The notes beneath the pieces were generated by a model, which saw nothing but the letters and a program-made list of their open reading frames with translations, had not been told where the DNA came from and did no database searches. Made by a program: the position numbers and the translations under genes. Positions 32,199-40,333 of a stretch of DNA of 44,525 nucleotides are shown here, piece after piece. Source of the stretch: Anthropogastromicrobium sp963652495 (GTDB lineage Bacteria > Bacillota > Clostridia > Lachnospirales > Lachnospiraceae); the NCBI GenBank assembly GCA_963652495.1, contig CAVJTU010000017.1:1-44525 (forward strand), written 5' to 3'. Position 1 is the first letter of the stretch. Each line of letters starts with the position of its first letter.

Positions 32199-34952
32199 TT
32201 ATGCTTTGTGGAACCCGCTCTCATCAAGCCCTGCCAGAAGTTTTTCCAACTCTTCCATCGTCTTTGGCAGCTCCTCACGGATATAGCGAAGTGCTGTGAT
32301 GACATTTAAGCACCACTGTGAGGTAAAGTTTGTGCTAATCCACGGAATCTCATGAAGCACTTCTTTGTTTCCGACATTCGCAATGTCATGCGCACAAAAT
32401 CCTTCTGTATTATTGTGCATGCAAAGCGCATGAATAAGAATCTTCCATGTGGTCTGTGCCAATTCCTTATCATGCAGACGATCTGCGCCGTATGCGGCGA
32501 GTCCCGATGCCATAAATGGCAATGTAAATTGGCGATCTCCGATCAAGCCATGTGACTCCTCAAGCTGCTTTTCCCGCGGCAGATAATAGAAACGGCCGTG
32601 CTGTGCAAGCATATCCTTCCACTCTTCATCACCGAGCAGATCTGCAATTTCAATCCACACCTGAATTGCACCCATGCACACCTGAAGATGACTTCCTCCG
32701 TTGGTACGCTCTCCGATGTAACGAAGATGACTGTCCTTTGGATCATACTCAAAATCGGGGCCTGATGTCAGACGAAGCGGCAATGCCTTCAAATCATCGA
32801 TTCCGATTTGAATTTTATTTTTATAATTGCCATCGTTAAAGCGTTCCCACTGCGTCATCCAGTCCGAGCAAAAGCTGGACCAGTCCGGGCCGGAACGAAC
32901 GTGAGACGGCGCATGCATCTTATCCTTATCAAAGAAGAAGCGAAGCGGATCCATCTCAAGCATTGCATCGTCGGCATCCTTTACATCATCGAACACATCT
33001 TGCAGACGAAGATCGCCTGTCAGGTAGTAGTAGAAACGATGATGACCTGCCATCGCGATACGCGCCTCCTTGCAGGAGCAGCCCCAGTGACGCACGTTAT
33101 GGCGTGAACCAAGTCCTTTCAGCGGGCCGAAATGATAGATATCGACCTCAGAGCAGTGACGGCTCATCGCCTCTGCCATCGTAAAGATATCTTCCCTGCC
33201 GCTTCTCATAAATGCCAGCCACAGCCACAGCGTCGGCACAAGCTCCGTGTTCTGCCATGCGTAGCCGCCCATATCGTAACGCCAGCTGTGGCGGAACGGA
33301 TCGTATGTATGCATGATATCGCCATAATTAAACATACCATACCAGCTGCGCACTTCTACTTCATTTTTATAAAAATCGAAGGCTTTGTCCAGCTGTTCCT
33401 CTAAAAAATGCTCCACCTCAGTCTTTTCAGACGGAAGGCTCCACTCGCCAAATGCCTGCATCTTCGCATAAAAAGCTGGCTCTGCAATATAAACCGGCGG
33501 CTTTTGCACGCTGTCTGCAAAGTGTTCTAAGGCTTCACCATCCGACACTGCCTTATCCGAAAGCGCAATGGAGAAATTGTTTGTATTTGCAATGCCAAGC
33601 GGTGTTGCTCCGACTACATCAAAACCCTCGTAGTAGGTCTGCGAATAGCCCTGATCGGCATAGTGGCGAAAATCCATTGCCTCGACTTGCGGACACCAGA
33701 GCCAGAAAATCACTTCAGCATTGTCCTGATCAAGATCGCCTGCCTCAACTGCAGACGGATATTTCTGCCAGAAATCCTTTGAAGAAAGAGAAAAATTTCC
33801 GCTCTCATCCGCAATGTTTATGCTGCCCGGCGCTCTCGTGCCGTGAAGTCCCTCGATATAGCAGCACTCCGGATTTTTGATTTTCTTTTTGATAGAGAAA
33901 TGAGTTGCACTATCCTGGCAAAGCACGTAGCGGCTCCAGATTGGCATCTGCTTTGATGCCTGGATCGCAGCAGCTGCCGCCTCATCGTTTGCTGCATCAA
34001 GATTCAGCATCTCGCCCTTTGTCTGTGCATCGTAGATCGCCGGTGCAATCCTCGGACGCCAGCTGAGAAGCTCCACCATCTCCTCGTGGAAGCTGCCGTG
34101 ATCGGTGCCAAAACGGATATGACGATTGTAAAGCGCACCATGCATCGGACGATGGAAACGCACGCCCAGTCCCTTTAGAAAATCCTTCTTCTCATCGCCA
34201 TCAAACAAAAAAGTATGTTCAAAGTCAATCTTCGGACTGTCTAAATAAATTGTCTCACGGATGACAAATGGCATCACGCGTCGGTCATTCACATGGCTTA
34301 CATGAGTTCCCCGCAAACAAAAGGTTACTCGAACCGTGCCGATCTCCTCGACTGTCACAGACTCGATCTCACCTGTATACGGCACGATCTTTTGAATCTG
34401 TATACCATTTTCAAAGCTTCGCTCCTCAAGCTGCAGCACCAGTTCTGCGTCTGTCACCTGCGTGCAGCCATTTATACTTACTTCACGCAAAATCTTTGTT
34501 CCGCTCTTTGGCACAATGGCCTTGATGCAGCCTGCATCGATACGATATGCATCCGTTTCCTGCGTTACACAAAGGGATGAATGACGATCCTTTTTGCCGA
34601 TTTCACCCACGCAAACAGAATGCCCACCGGCAACCTTTTTACTCTCTGCAGCAACTCTGCATGTATCTTTTATCATACTGCTGTCTGCAGTATGAGCCGT
34701 CCACTTTACAGAGCCATCCGGCCAATATGCAGTCACTCGCACCTGAGACGGCACAACAGTTTCCTGTGTGCAATTTTGTGAAACGTTTGGTTTACAGTCC
34801 TCTGCGCGGTTCTGTGCATATACAGGAAAAGAAAAATCCTTTTGTACAGCACCCTTTTCCCACATGCAGCCCCATGTCGTATAACCATATGCTTTTCTAT
34901 TGTTCATCAGATGAAGTGCCATTTCCGGTACTTTCTGATTTGTCGTTTCCAT
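32199..34952 (-). CDS. YetA/PcRGLX-type exo-rhamnogalacturonan lyase family protein
   Basis: The 917-residue product matches the YetA-like family: an N-terminal RIFT-type beta domain (RKAYGYTTWGCMWEKG, AYWPDGSVKWTAHTA), a middle beta domain (FLFDGDEKKDFLKGLGVRF), and a C-terminal helical barrel (SWYGMFNYGDIMHTYDP, YDMGGYAWQNTELVPTLW, LGSRHNVRHWGCSCKEAR). Family members include a fungal exo-acting rhamnogalacturonan lyase (PL26) and B. subtilis YetA, next to the lpl genes. No signal peptide is present. I chose the ATG at 34952 because GGAGG lies upstream; the ATG at 34970 lacks a site. It follows the import operon after a strong terminator and a TCTGAATAGTTAC repeat. Confidence 0.88.
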   Translation of the reverse strand: METTNQKVPEMALHLMNNRKAYGYTTWGCMWEKGAVQKDFSFPVYAQNRAEDCKPNVSQNCTQETVVPSQVRVTAYWPDGSVKWTAHTADSSMIKDTCRVAAESKKVAGGHSVCVGEIGKKDRHSSLCVTQETDAYRIDAGCIKAIVPKSGTKILREVSINGCTQVTDAELVLQLEERSFENGIQIQKIVPYTGEIESVTVEEIGTVRVTFCLRGTHVSHVNDRRVMPFVIRETIYLDSPKIDFEHTFLFDGDEKKDFLKGLGVRFHRPMHGALYNRHIRFGTDHGSFHEEMVELLSWRPRIAPAIYDAQTKGEMLNLDAANDEAAAAAIQASKQMPIWSRYVLCQDSATHFSIKKKIKNPECCYIEGLHGTRAPGSINIADESGNFSLSSKDFWQKYPSAVEAGDLDQDNAEVIFWLWCPQVEAMDFRHYADQGYSQTYYEGFDVVGATPLGIANTNNFSIALSDKAVSDGEALEHFADSVQKPPVYIAEPAFYAKMQAFGEWSLPSEKTEVEHFLEEQLDKAFDFYKNEVEVRSWYGMFNYGDIMHTYDPFRHSWRYDMGGYAWQNTELVPTLWLWLAFMRSGREDIFTMAEAMSRHCSEVDIYHFGPLKGLGSRHNVRHWGCSCKEARIAMAGHHRFYYYLTGDLRLQDVFDDVKDADDAMLEMDPLRFFFDKDKMHAPSHVRSGPDWSSFCSDWMTQWERFNDGNYKNKIQIGIDDLKALPLRLTSGPDFEYDPKDSHLRYIGERTNGGSHLQVCMGAIQVWIEIADLLGDEEWKDMLAQHGRFYYLPREKQLEESHGLIGDRQFTLPFMASGLAAYGADRLHDKELAQTTWKILIHALCMHNNTEGFCAHDIANVGNKEVLHEIPWISTNFTSQWCLNVITALRYIREELPKTMEELEKLLAGLDESGFHKA

Positions 34953-35059
34953 CGTCTTTCTGTCCTCCATGTTTTTTTTGACTCATTTTCTGTTCTTCTC
35001 ACCCATTCTCACATATGCTTTGCTTTCTTGCTATTTGTGAGACGTTTCTTCACCAGAAC

Positions 35060-35115
35060 GTAACTATTCAGACCCCCACCTGCCAAATCGTCTCTGCGAG
35101 GCTTTGAATAATTAC
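35060..35115. repeat. Second copy of the TCTGAATAGTTAC inverted repeat
   Basis: GTAACTATTCAGA (35060-35072) is mirrored by TTTGAATAATTAC (35103-35115), with 11 of 13 bases complementary. It lies between the binding-protein terminator and the YetA-like gene, as the copy at 5150 does for GH35. The rest of 34953-35059 shows no clear promoter. Confidence 0.65.
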
Positions 35116-35159
35116 CAAAAAACAAAGAGGAGGCACCCGGCCGAAACCAGGTGCCTCCC
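35115..35159 (-). terminator. Strong terminator of the second transport operon
   Basis: On the minus strand GGAGGCACC pairs with GGTGCCTCC, extended inward by GG/CC, and is followed by TCTTTGTTTTTTGG. Confidence 0.88.
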
Positions 35160-35213
35160 AGTACCGCTTTGGTATCACACCATTGACGGTTTTTATTTTA
35201 TTATGGTGTTCAA

Positions 35214-36842
35214 TTATTCAGCCTGGCTGGAAGCTTCCTCAGTAGCAACTTCCTCGGTAGCAGCTTCCTCAGTAGCAACTTCCTCGGTAGCTGCCTCAGT
35301 ATCAGCCTCGGTGTTCTCGTCAGCAACAGCGGTCTCCTGATCCGCTGCGTACATCTCGTTGATCTCAGCAATCAGATCATTTCCACCCTTGTTAGCCCAG
35401 TCATCCCAAGCATCCTGCAGCCCCTGCTCATCAATAACGCCACAGATGTACTGTGTTCTTGCCTCAGACAGAATGTTATCAAGGTCAGAACCATACTTGG
35501 AGTAGGTTGAAGATGTTGCCAGATAACCAAGTGCCGGGTTGGTAACTGCTACCGGACGTGTTCTCTGCTCATAGCACTCATTCAGAGCGACATCTCTCTC
35601 TGTTAACTTAACAGGCTTATCTTCTGTATATCCAGGAATGTAAGCAACCATCTGATTCAGACCAAGCTGTGGAGCCTCGCTGCTCTCCATCTGAATCGTC
35701 TCGATAAGACCCTCATCATTTACGTTGTAGCTGACACCTTCAAGACCATAATCAGCCAGAATCAACATATCATAATCATTCAGCTTATCCAGGAAGGTAA
35801 GAGCATTAACAACATCTTCCTCAGTCTGAGCGCCATCCTTGGTGATTACATAGTAACCATTGTAACCGGAAGTAGCCAGAGTAGTGTTGTTGATAACACC
35901 TAACAGGTTCATAGATGCATACTCATTCGGATTGGAAACAGACGCAACTTCGTTATTTACGAAGTAGTCCCAAATACGACGGCCACCATCCATAACGTCG
36001 ATATAAACACCAGCTTCACCCTTCTTGCAGCCATTAGACCACTCAGAGGAGTCGATAGTTACCCAGTCAGGAGTCATTAAACCATCATCGTAAACCTTCT
36101 TTAACCAGTCAATTGCTTCCTTGTACTCAGCAGTCTGATGTACCGGAACTAACTTTCCATCCTGCTCTACCCAGCCATTGCCGCAGCCAAACCAGGTCTG
36201 AACAATATCGAACGGTCCTGTGTACTTTGTCATTTCCATACCGTAGGTATCATCTACACCGTTTCCATCCGGATCGCCATAGGTGAACTGATACAGCATG
36301 TTGTAAACATCATCAATGGTCTCCGGAGTGTCAAGGCCTAACTTGTCAGCCCAGTCCTGACGATAAGAAATACCATTACGTCCAAGCTCACGAACACGCG
36401 GAATACCGATAATCTCTCCGTTTACAGTCAGACCCTTTAAGGTATCCTTGTTTGCCTGAGACAGATTCGGGAACTTCTCGCTGTCGTTCAAGTACTCGGT
36501 CAGATCCCAGAATGCGCCTTCCTCAGCTGCAGATACGATAGTACCGTTCATAGAACCAGTACAGGTAAGAATCATTGGCATGTTATCAAAGTCCATCAAT
36601 GTAGTTCCAAGAACCTGATCGTAAGCACCGTTATCTCCCCACTTAATCTCGAAGTTGATTCCGGTATAATCTTCTACCTTCTGGATAACTTCATCAGAAC
36701 CATTGTTCTTTAAGCTCTTTCCTGCATTGTACTCTGGTACAAGCAATGTGACTGTTGGATTCTCATCTGCGAATGCCATGGACGGAAGCATAGTTGCTGC
36801 CATAGCTGCTGCCATACCGGCTGCTACAAATTTCTTATTCAT
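35214..36842 (-). CDS. Sugar ABC transporter solute-binding protein (LplA-like)
   Basis: The 542-residue protein starts MNKKFVAAGMAAAMAATML and has a signal peptide ending SMAFA, followed by VTLLVPEYNAGKS and a solute-binding fold of the LplA type (YRQDWADKLGLDTPETIDDV, DPDGNGVDDTYGMEM). No lipobox cysteine is present. The C terminus is a low-complexity acidic tail of ATEEV/ATEEA units encoded by a 15-bp tandem repeat. It is the third gene of the operon and should deliver rhamnogalacturonan-derived oligosaccharides to the two permeases. A hairpin lies in the gap before it and a strong terminator after it, which fits high binding-protein mRNA levels. Confidence 0.92.
   Translation of the reverse strand: MNKKFVAAGMAAAMAATMLPSMAFADENPTVTLLVPEYNAGKSLKNNGSDEVIQKVEDYTGINFEIKWGDNGAYDQVLGTTLMDFDNMPMILTCTGSMNGTIVSAAEEGAFWDLTEYLNDSEKFPNLSQANKDTLKGLTVNGEIIGIPRVRELGRNGISYRQDWADKLGLDTPETIDDVYNMLYQFTYGDPDGNGVDDTYGMEMTKYTGPFDIVQTWFGCGNGWVEQDGKLVPVHQTAEYKEAIDWLKKVYDDGLMTPDWVTIDSSEWSNGCKKGEAGVYIDVMDGGRRIWDYFVNNEVASVSNPNEYASMNLLGVINNTTLATSGYNGYYVITKDGAQTEEDVVNALTFLDKLNDYDMLILADYGLEGVSYNVNDEGLIETIQMESSEAPQLGLNQMVAYIPGYTEDKPVKLTERDVALNECYEQRTRPVAVTNPALGYLATSSTYSKYGSDLDNILSEARTQYICGVIDEQGLQDAWDDWANKGGNDLIAEINEMYAADQETAVADENTEADTEAATEEVATEEAATEEVATEEASSQAE
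35234..35293. repeat. 15-bp tandem repeat coding the binding-protein tail
   Basis: Four 15-base units of the type CTTCCTCNGTAGCAN lie head to tail, alternating A and G at one position to give a 30-bp higher-order repeat. They encode the ATEEV/ATEEA tail; unit number may vary between strains. Confidence 0.85.
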
Positions 36843-36918
36843 TTATACACCCTCCTAGATATAAATTTACTATGAAATATGATTTACGGAAAAACCGTGC
36901 TCATTATCATTTAATTTC

Positions 36919-36991
36919 ATGATGTTGGGGTCAAAATGCATTTTGCAAGCAAGTTTGCATCGGCTTTCTGACCTTTTGACCCTGGTATCAT
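36919..36991 (-). other. Intercistronic hairpin between permease and binding-protein genes
   Basis: ATGAT..GGGGTCAAAA (36919-36936) pairs with TTTTGACCC..ATCAT (36974-36991), with an inner loop of about 37 bases that itself holds TTTGC/GCAAA pairings. No T run follows. Such hairpins between permease and binding-protein genes often stabilise the downstream message. Confidence 0.6.
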
Positions 36992-36995
36992 TTTA

Positions 36996-37904
36996 TTAAC
37001 CCTTAACTGCACCTACCATAACACCCTGAGTAAAGAACTTCTGGATGAATGGGTATACACAAAGGATCGGAACAGTTGCGACTACGGTAGAAGCCATACG
37101 AACTGCCTTAGACGGCGGAGCACCATTGGAACCCCAGTCCATAAGTTCATCGGTTTCTGCCTGCTGAGCCTGCTGCATGATCTCGCGCAGAACCTGCTGT
37201 ACAACCTTCATATTTACATTATCAATATACAACAGGCAGTTAAAATAAGAGTTCCAGTGTCCTACTGCGTAGAACAAACCTACGGAAGCCAAAACCGGTT
37301 TGGAAAGAGGAAGAACAACCTTAATAAAGATCGTCATATCGGATGCACCATCAATATGAGATGCCTCCTCAAGTTCCTTCGGAAGACCCTGGAAGTAGTT
37401 CTTGATAATAATCATGTTGAACGCATTGATTGCACCCGGCAGCCACAGCGCCCAATATGTATTACGAAGATGAAGAATATTTACAACTAAGATATAGCTT
37501 GGCACCATACCACCGCCGAACAGCATCGTAACGATAACCATGTTGGTGATACCGTTTCTCCAACGGAAGTCGGAACGTGCCAAAGGATATGCAAGTGTCG
37601 TACTCATAAGCATGTTGATAAAAGTACCGACTGCTGTTACCAGAAGTGAGTTCGCAAGACCCTTGAAGATAGAACCATCTCTTACAATGTAAGTATATGC
37701 GTTGGTAGAGATTACTGTCGGGAACAGGAAAAATGACTTCTCAGTAAGCTCTGTCTCTGTTGCGAAGGAACCAGCTAATACATATAAAAACGGGATAACG
37801 GTTGCTATGGCAAAAAGTGCTACAATCACATACAAAATAACCTGTACACATGCATCACCCGGCGACCGCTTAATCTTGTTTGCTCTTGAAATATTGTTAG
37901 CCAT
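36996..37904 (-). CDS. Carbohydrate ABC transporter permease (MalG/LplC-type)
   Basis: This 302-residue protein has about six membrane segments, the EAA loop LEEASHIDGASDMTIFIKV followed by LPLSKP, and the C terminus FFTQGVMVGAVKG typical of LplC/YtcP permeases. I chose the ATG at 37904 (TAAGGAGG upstream), 13 bases after the partner permease. As in the first operon no ATPase gene is present. Confidence 0.93.
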   Translation of the reverse strand: MANNISRANKIKRSPGDACVQVILYVIVALFAIATVIPFLYVLAGSFATETELTEKSFFLFPTVISTNAYTYIVRDGSIFKGLANSLLVTAVGTFINMLMSTTLAYPLARSDFRWRNGITNMVIVTMLFGGGMVPSYILVVNILHLRNTYWALWLPGAINAFNMIIIKNYFQGLPKELEEASHIDGASDMTIFIKVVLPLSKPVLASVGLFYAVGHWNSYFNCLLYIDNVNMKVVQQVLREIMQQAQQAETDELMDWGSNGAPPSKAVRMASTVVATVPILCVYPFIQKFFTQGVMVGAVKG

Positions 37905-37917
37905 CGCTTTTGCCTCC

Positions 37918-38895
37918 TTAATAGAATCCGCTCTCGCCACAGAGCTTTGCAACCTTATTTGCACTCAATACAAGAATCAAGCTGACAATGGACTTGAAGA
38001 GTCCGGCTGCTGCTGATACAGAATACTGACCGCTTACGATACCTCTCTCATAAATGTAGGTATCAAATACCTGTGCTCTGGAAGCATTCAGGTCGTTCTT
38101 CATCAGGTAGATCTGCTCGAAACCTGTATTTAAGATACTTCCGCACTTCATGATCAACATGATAACAACGGTACCACGGATCGCCGGAAGTGTGATGTGC
38201 CACATCAGTCTCCATCTGCCTGCACCATCTACGCGGGCTGCCTCATACAGCTGCATATCGACACCGGAAAGTGCTGCCAGGAAAATGATAGTACCATATC
38301 CTGTCTCCTTCCAAATGCTCTGGCCTACAATCAACTGGTTAAAGAACTTCGGGTCTGTCAAAACCTTCGGTGCTGCATCGCCCATGAACATTTTAAACAG
38401 CTGATACACAACACCATCGTTGGAGTTAAACAGCTGCTGTGTCAAAGAAGCAACAATAACCAAAGATACGAAATGCGGAATATAGATAAGCGTCTGTGAA
38501 ACTCGCTTAAATGCCATACTCTTTAATTCATTCAGCATCAGAGAAAGAATGATCGGAGCCGGGAAGAACAGTGCCAAACTCAATAAAGAGATAGACAATG
38601 TATTCCGGAACAGCGTCCAGAAGCTGACTGTTTTACTTGTAAAGAACTCTTTGAAATTATCCAGTCCTACAAACTCACTGTAGATAAAACTGGAAAAGAT
38701 GCCTGAATGACCACGAATACGTAACTTGTAATTCTGGAATGCCATTACCAGGCCGCCCATAGGCAGATAACAGAAAATGATCATCCAGATAACACCCGGA
38801 AGAACCATCAGGTACAGCCACTTATGACGCTTCATATCTGTAATCAGCGGTGTCTTCTTATGCTGATAGGCTGTCGTGTTATTTTTCTTACCCAT
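37918..38895 (-). CDS. Carbohydrate ABC transporter permease (MalF/LplB-type)
   Basis: The 325-residue protein has MVLPGVIWMIIFCYLPMGG at the first membrane segment, about six segments in all, and the EAA loop LYEAARVDGAGRWRLMWHI ending LPAIRG. It matches LplB/YteP permeases. I chose the ATG at 38895 because GGAAGGAG lies upstream; the longer frame adds 37 unrelated residues. It is the first gene of the second import operon, behind the promoter at 39094-39122. Confidence 0.93.
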   Translation of the reverse strand: MGKKNNTTAYQHKKTPLITDMKRHKWLYLMVLPGVIWMIIFCYLPMGGLVMAFQNYKLRIRGHSGIFSSFIYSEFVGLDNFKEFFTSKTVSFWTLFRNTLSISLLSLALFFPAPIILSLMLNELKSMAFKRVSQTLIYIPHFVSLVIVASLTQQLFNSNDGVVYQLFKMFMGDAAPKVLTDPKFFNQLIVGQSIWKETGYGTIIFLAALSGVDMQLYEAARVDGAGRWRLMWHITLPAIRGTVVIMLIMKCGSILNTGFEQIYLMKNDLNASRAQVFDTYIYERGIVSGQYSVSAAAGLFKSIVSLILVLSANKVAKLCGESGFY

Positions 38896-39093
38896 GATTT
38901 TTCTCCTTCCTTTTTTCGTATCTCCCGCTTTGTGGATAAAAATCCAGAAACGCAGAAATGCGAAAACAAACGTTTCGGATCGTTCATTCTCCACACTCAT
39001 GCGCATTTCTGCATATTTTCCTGCTGAATTTTCTTCTCCATTCTAAAAAAAAGAAGCAATCAACTCACTCGGCTGGATTTTTTTGTTGTCGAT

Positions 39094-39122
39094 ATTATAT
39101 AATAATTTGCTTGTTTTTTCAA
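39094..39122 (-). promoter_or_regulatory. Promoter of the second transport operon
   Basis: TTGAAA (39117-39122) and TATAAT (39094-39099) are 17 bases apart in very AT-rich DNA. The start near 39087 leaves a leader of about 190 bases. The 561-base gap 38896-39456 otherwise holds the multi-hairpin module at 39269-39447 and, between them, AT-rich sequence with an AATTTGC/GCAAATT inverted repeat near 39210-39253. Confidence 0.8.
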
Positions 39123-39268
39123 TAGTTTTTTTGCTTTTTGTTTCAAAAATTTTAATATTTTTTATTTTTTTGTTAAAAAATTATCATTTGTCATTAGCTA
39201 GAACAAACAAAATTTGCATGTCTATTCAATTTATTTTTAGTTCGTAGCAAATTCAACCATTTTGTGCT

Positions 39269-39447
39269 ACAGTTCACGCATTCTGCTAGATTTGTAAAAA
39301 TCTCATGCTTGCATGAAGATTTGGCAAATCAGCAGAATGAAGTGAACGCCCGTCAATGAACAAAACAAAGCTGCACGCGGACTTTGTTCGCGTTTTGCAG
39401 CGACGCACGGAACGTGCGGTTTTGCGAATGGGCGTTCTGTGAACTGT
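39269..39447. repeat. 179-bp multi-hairpin module bounded by ACAGTTCAC inverted repeats
   Basis: ACAGTTCAC (39269-39277) and GTGAACTGT (39439-39447) close the module. Inside are CATTCTGCT.GATTTG paired with CAAATCAGCAGAATG, GAACGCCC paired with GGGCGTTC, GCTGCA..CGCG paired with CGCG..TGCAGC, and the small hairpin CGCACG-GAA-CGTGCG. The GTTCAC arm can also pair with an inner GTGAAC at 39342, allowing two alternative folds. It lies just after the YesU-like gene. I see no ORF in it and do not recognise the family. Confidence 0.75.
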
Positions 39448-39456
39448 AATTTAAAA

Positions 39457-40146
39457 TCAAAAACCGAAAACCTTAAGTTCTGAGTATTCTCCGATCATAG
39501 GTGCAAGCTGACGAAAACCGATTTTTCCGCCTTCAAGACGTGGTCCGTATGTCACACCATCGTCGATGTAACAAAATACTTCTAGTTCGTTGACAAAGAA
39601 GCGCACCTGATCTTCATATTTTAACAGACCAAGCTTGTACGGTGCAGACACATCTGCCACGTCCGGAATTGGGTCTGCACCCTGCGTTACCAGATAAAAG
39701 CCGTAGCTTTTTCGTAAGTTGCATGTGTGGAAGCTTCTCTCATCCGGCTCCTTTCTTCTGAAGTAGGATACGTGGAAGGCATTGATGTCACCGTGATGGT
39801 ACAGTGGATACTCTCCTGTTCTTGGCTGAAGGGATGCATCAAAGAGGTCTTCTCCATTTCTGCCCTTTGCAGAAAAGAAAAGAATGGCAAGTCCCGGCTC
39901 CTTTAATGGCTGAAACTCCCATTCAATGTAGACATTGGACGGGAAGTCCTGCGGACACCATAATACATAGTTCGCTTTCTGCCCCTGTGCGGCACTTAAG
40001 CCGTTTTCCATGCGAAGCTTGCCCTCTGGGAAAGATATCTTTGCAGTTCCTTCAAGAACAAAGCCGTCAATGTCGGATTCGGATGCGAGTGGGTTGTGGT
40101 AGATTAGTTGCGGTTTTGTGGTAATTCCATACTTGGAAAATTCCAT
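39457..40146 (-). CDS. DUF1961 family protein (YesU-like)
   Basis: The 229-residue product matches the YesU family (DUF1961), a lectin-like beta-sandwich: PLASESDIDGFVLEG, YVLWCPQDFPSNVYIEWEF, SLQPRTGEYPLYHHGDINAF, SYFRRKEPDERSFHTCNLRK, and GGKIGFRQLAP at the end. In B. subtilis yesU lies in the rhamnogalacturonan gene cluster. Its exact activity is not known to me; a binding protein or glycoside hydrolase is possible. No signal peptide is present. It follows the large GH2 gene after a leader hairpin. Confidence 0.88.
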   Translation of the reverse strand: MEFSKYGITTKPQLIYHNPLASESDIDGFVLEGTAKISFPEGKLRMENGLSAAQGQKANYVLWCPQDFPSNVYIEWEFQPLKEPGLAILFFSAKGRNGEDLFDASLQPRTGEYPLYHHGDINAFHVSYFRRKEPDERSFHTCNLRKSYGFYLVTQGADPIPDVADVSAPYKLGLLKYEDQVRFFVNELEVFCYIDDGVTYGPRLEGGKIGFRQLAPMIGEYSELKVFGF

Positions 40147-40180
40147 AGTTGAGGTCCTCTCTTTCTTTTTTTGTTTTTTG

Positions 40181-40209
40181 CTTTCCGGGAGGAGTGGTCT
40201 CCCGGAAAG
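40181..40209 (-). other. Perfect hairpin in the leader of the YesU-like gene
   Basis: CTTTCCGGGAG (40181-40191) pairs fully with CTCCCGGAAAG (40199-40209) around a 7-base loop. On the minus strand an A-rich tract follows, so it is not a terminator in the gene direction; it may protect the message or slow readthrough from the GH2 gene. Confidence 0.6.
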
Positions 40210-40278
40210 TTATTGGATGAATGTTACCCAGAAATTTAGCGAACAAATGCTGCCCGAAAGTTTATCAAAAACTCAGTG
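40201..40278. repeat. Three imperfect direct repeats with 26-bp period
   Basis: CCCGGAAAGTTA, CCCAGAAATTTA and CCCGAAAGTTTA start at 40201, 40227 and 40253, exactly 26 bases apart. They lie between the GH2 stop codon and the YesU-like gene and overlap one arm of the hairpin. They could be regulator binding sites or a decayed repeat. Confidence 0.5.
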
Positions 40279-40333
40279 AAGTGTTCGTCGTTCACCATTA
40301 CGTGACGGAATATGTTTCCTCATTCAGTAAAGA

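Noticed and set aside
38955..38985. Possible cre/LacI operator near the second permease (CGAAAAC..CGTTTCG)
   Set aside because: The spacing and centre do not fit the 14-bp operator seen in the first locus.
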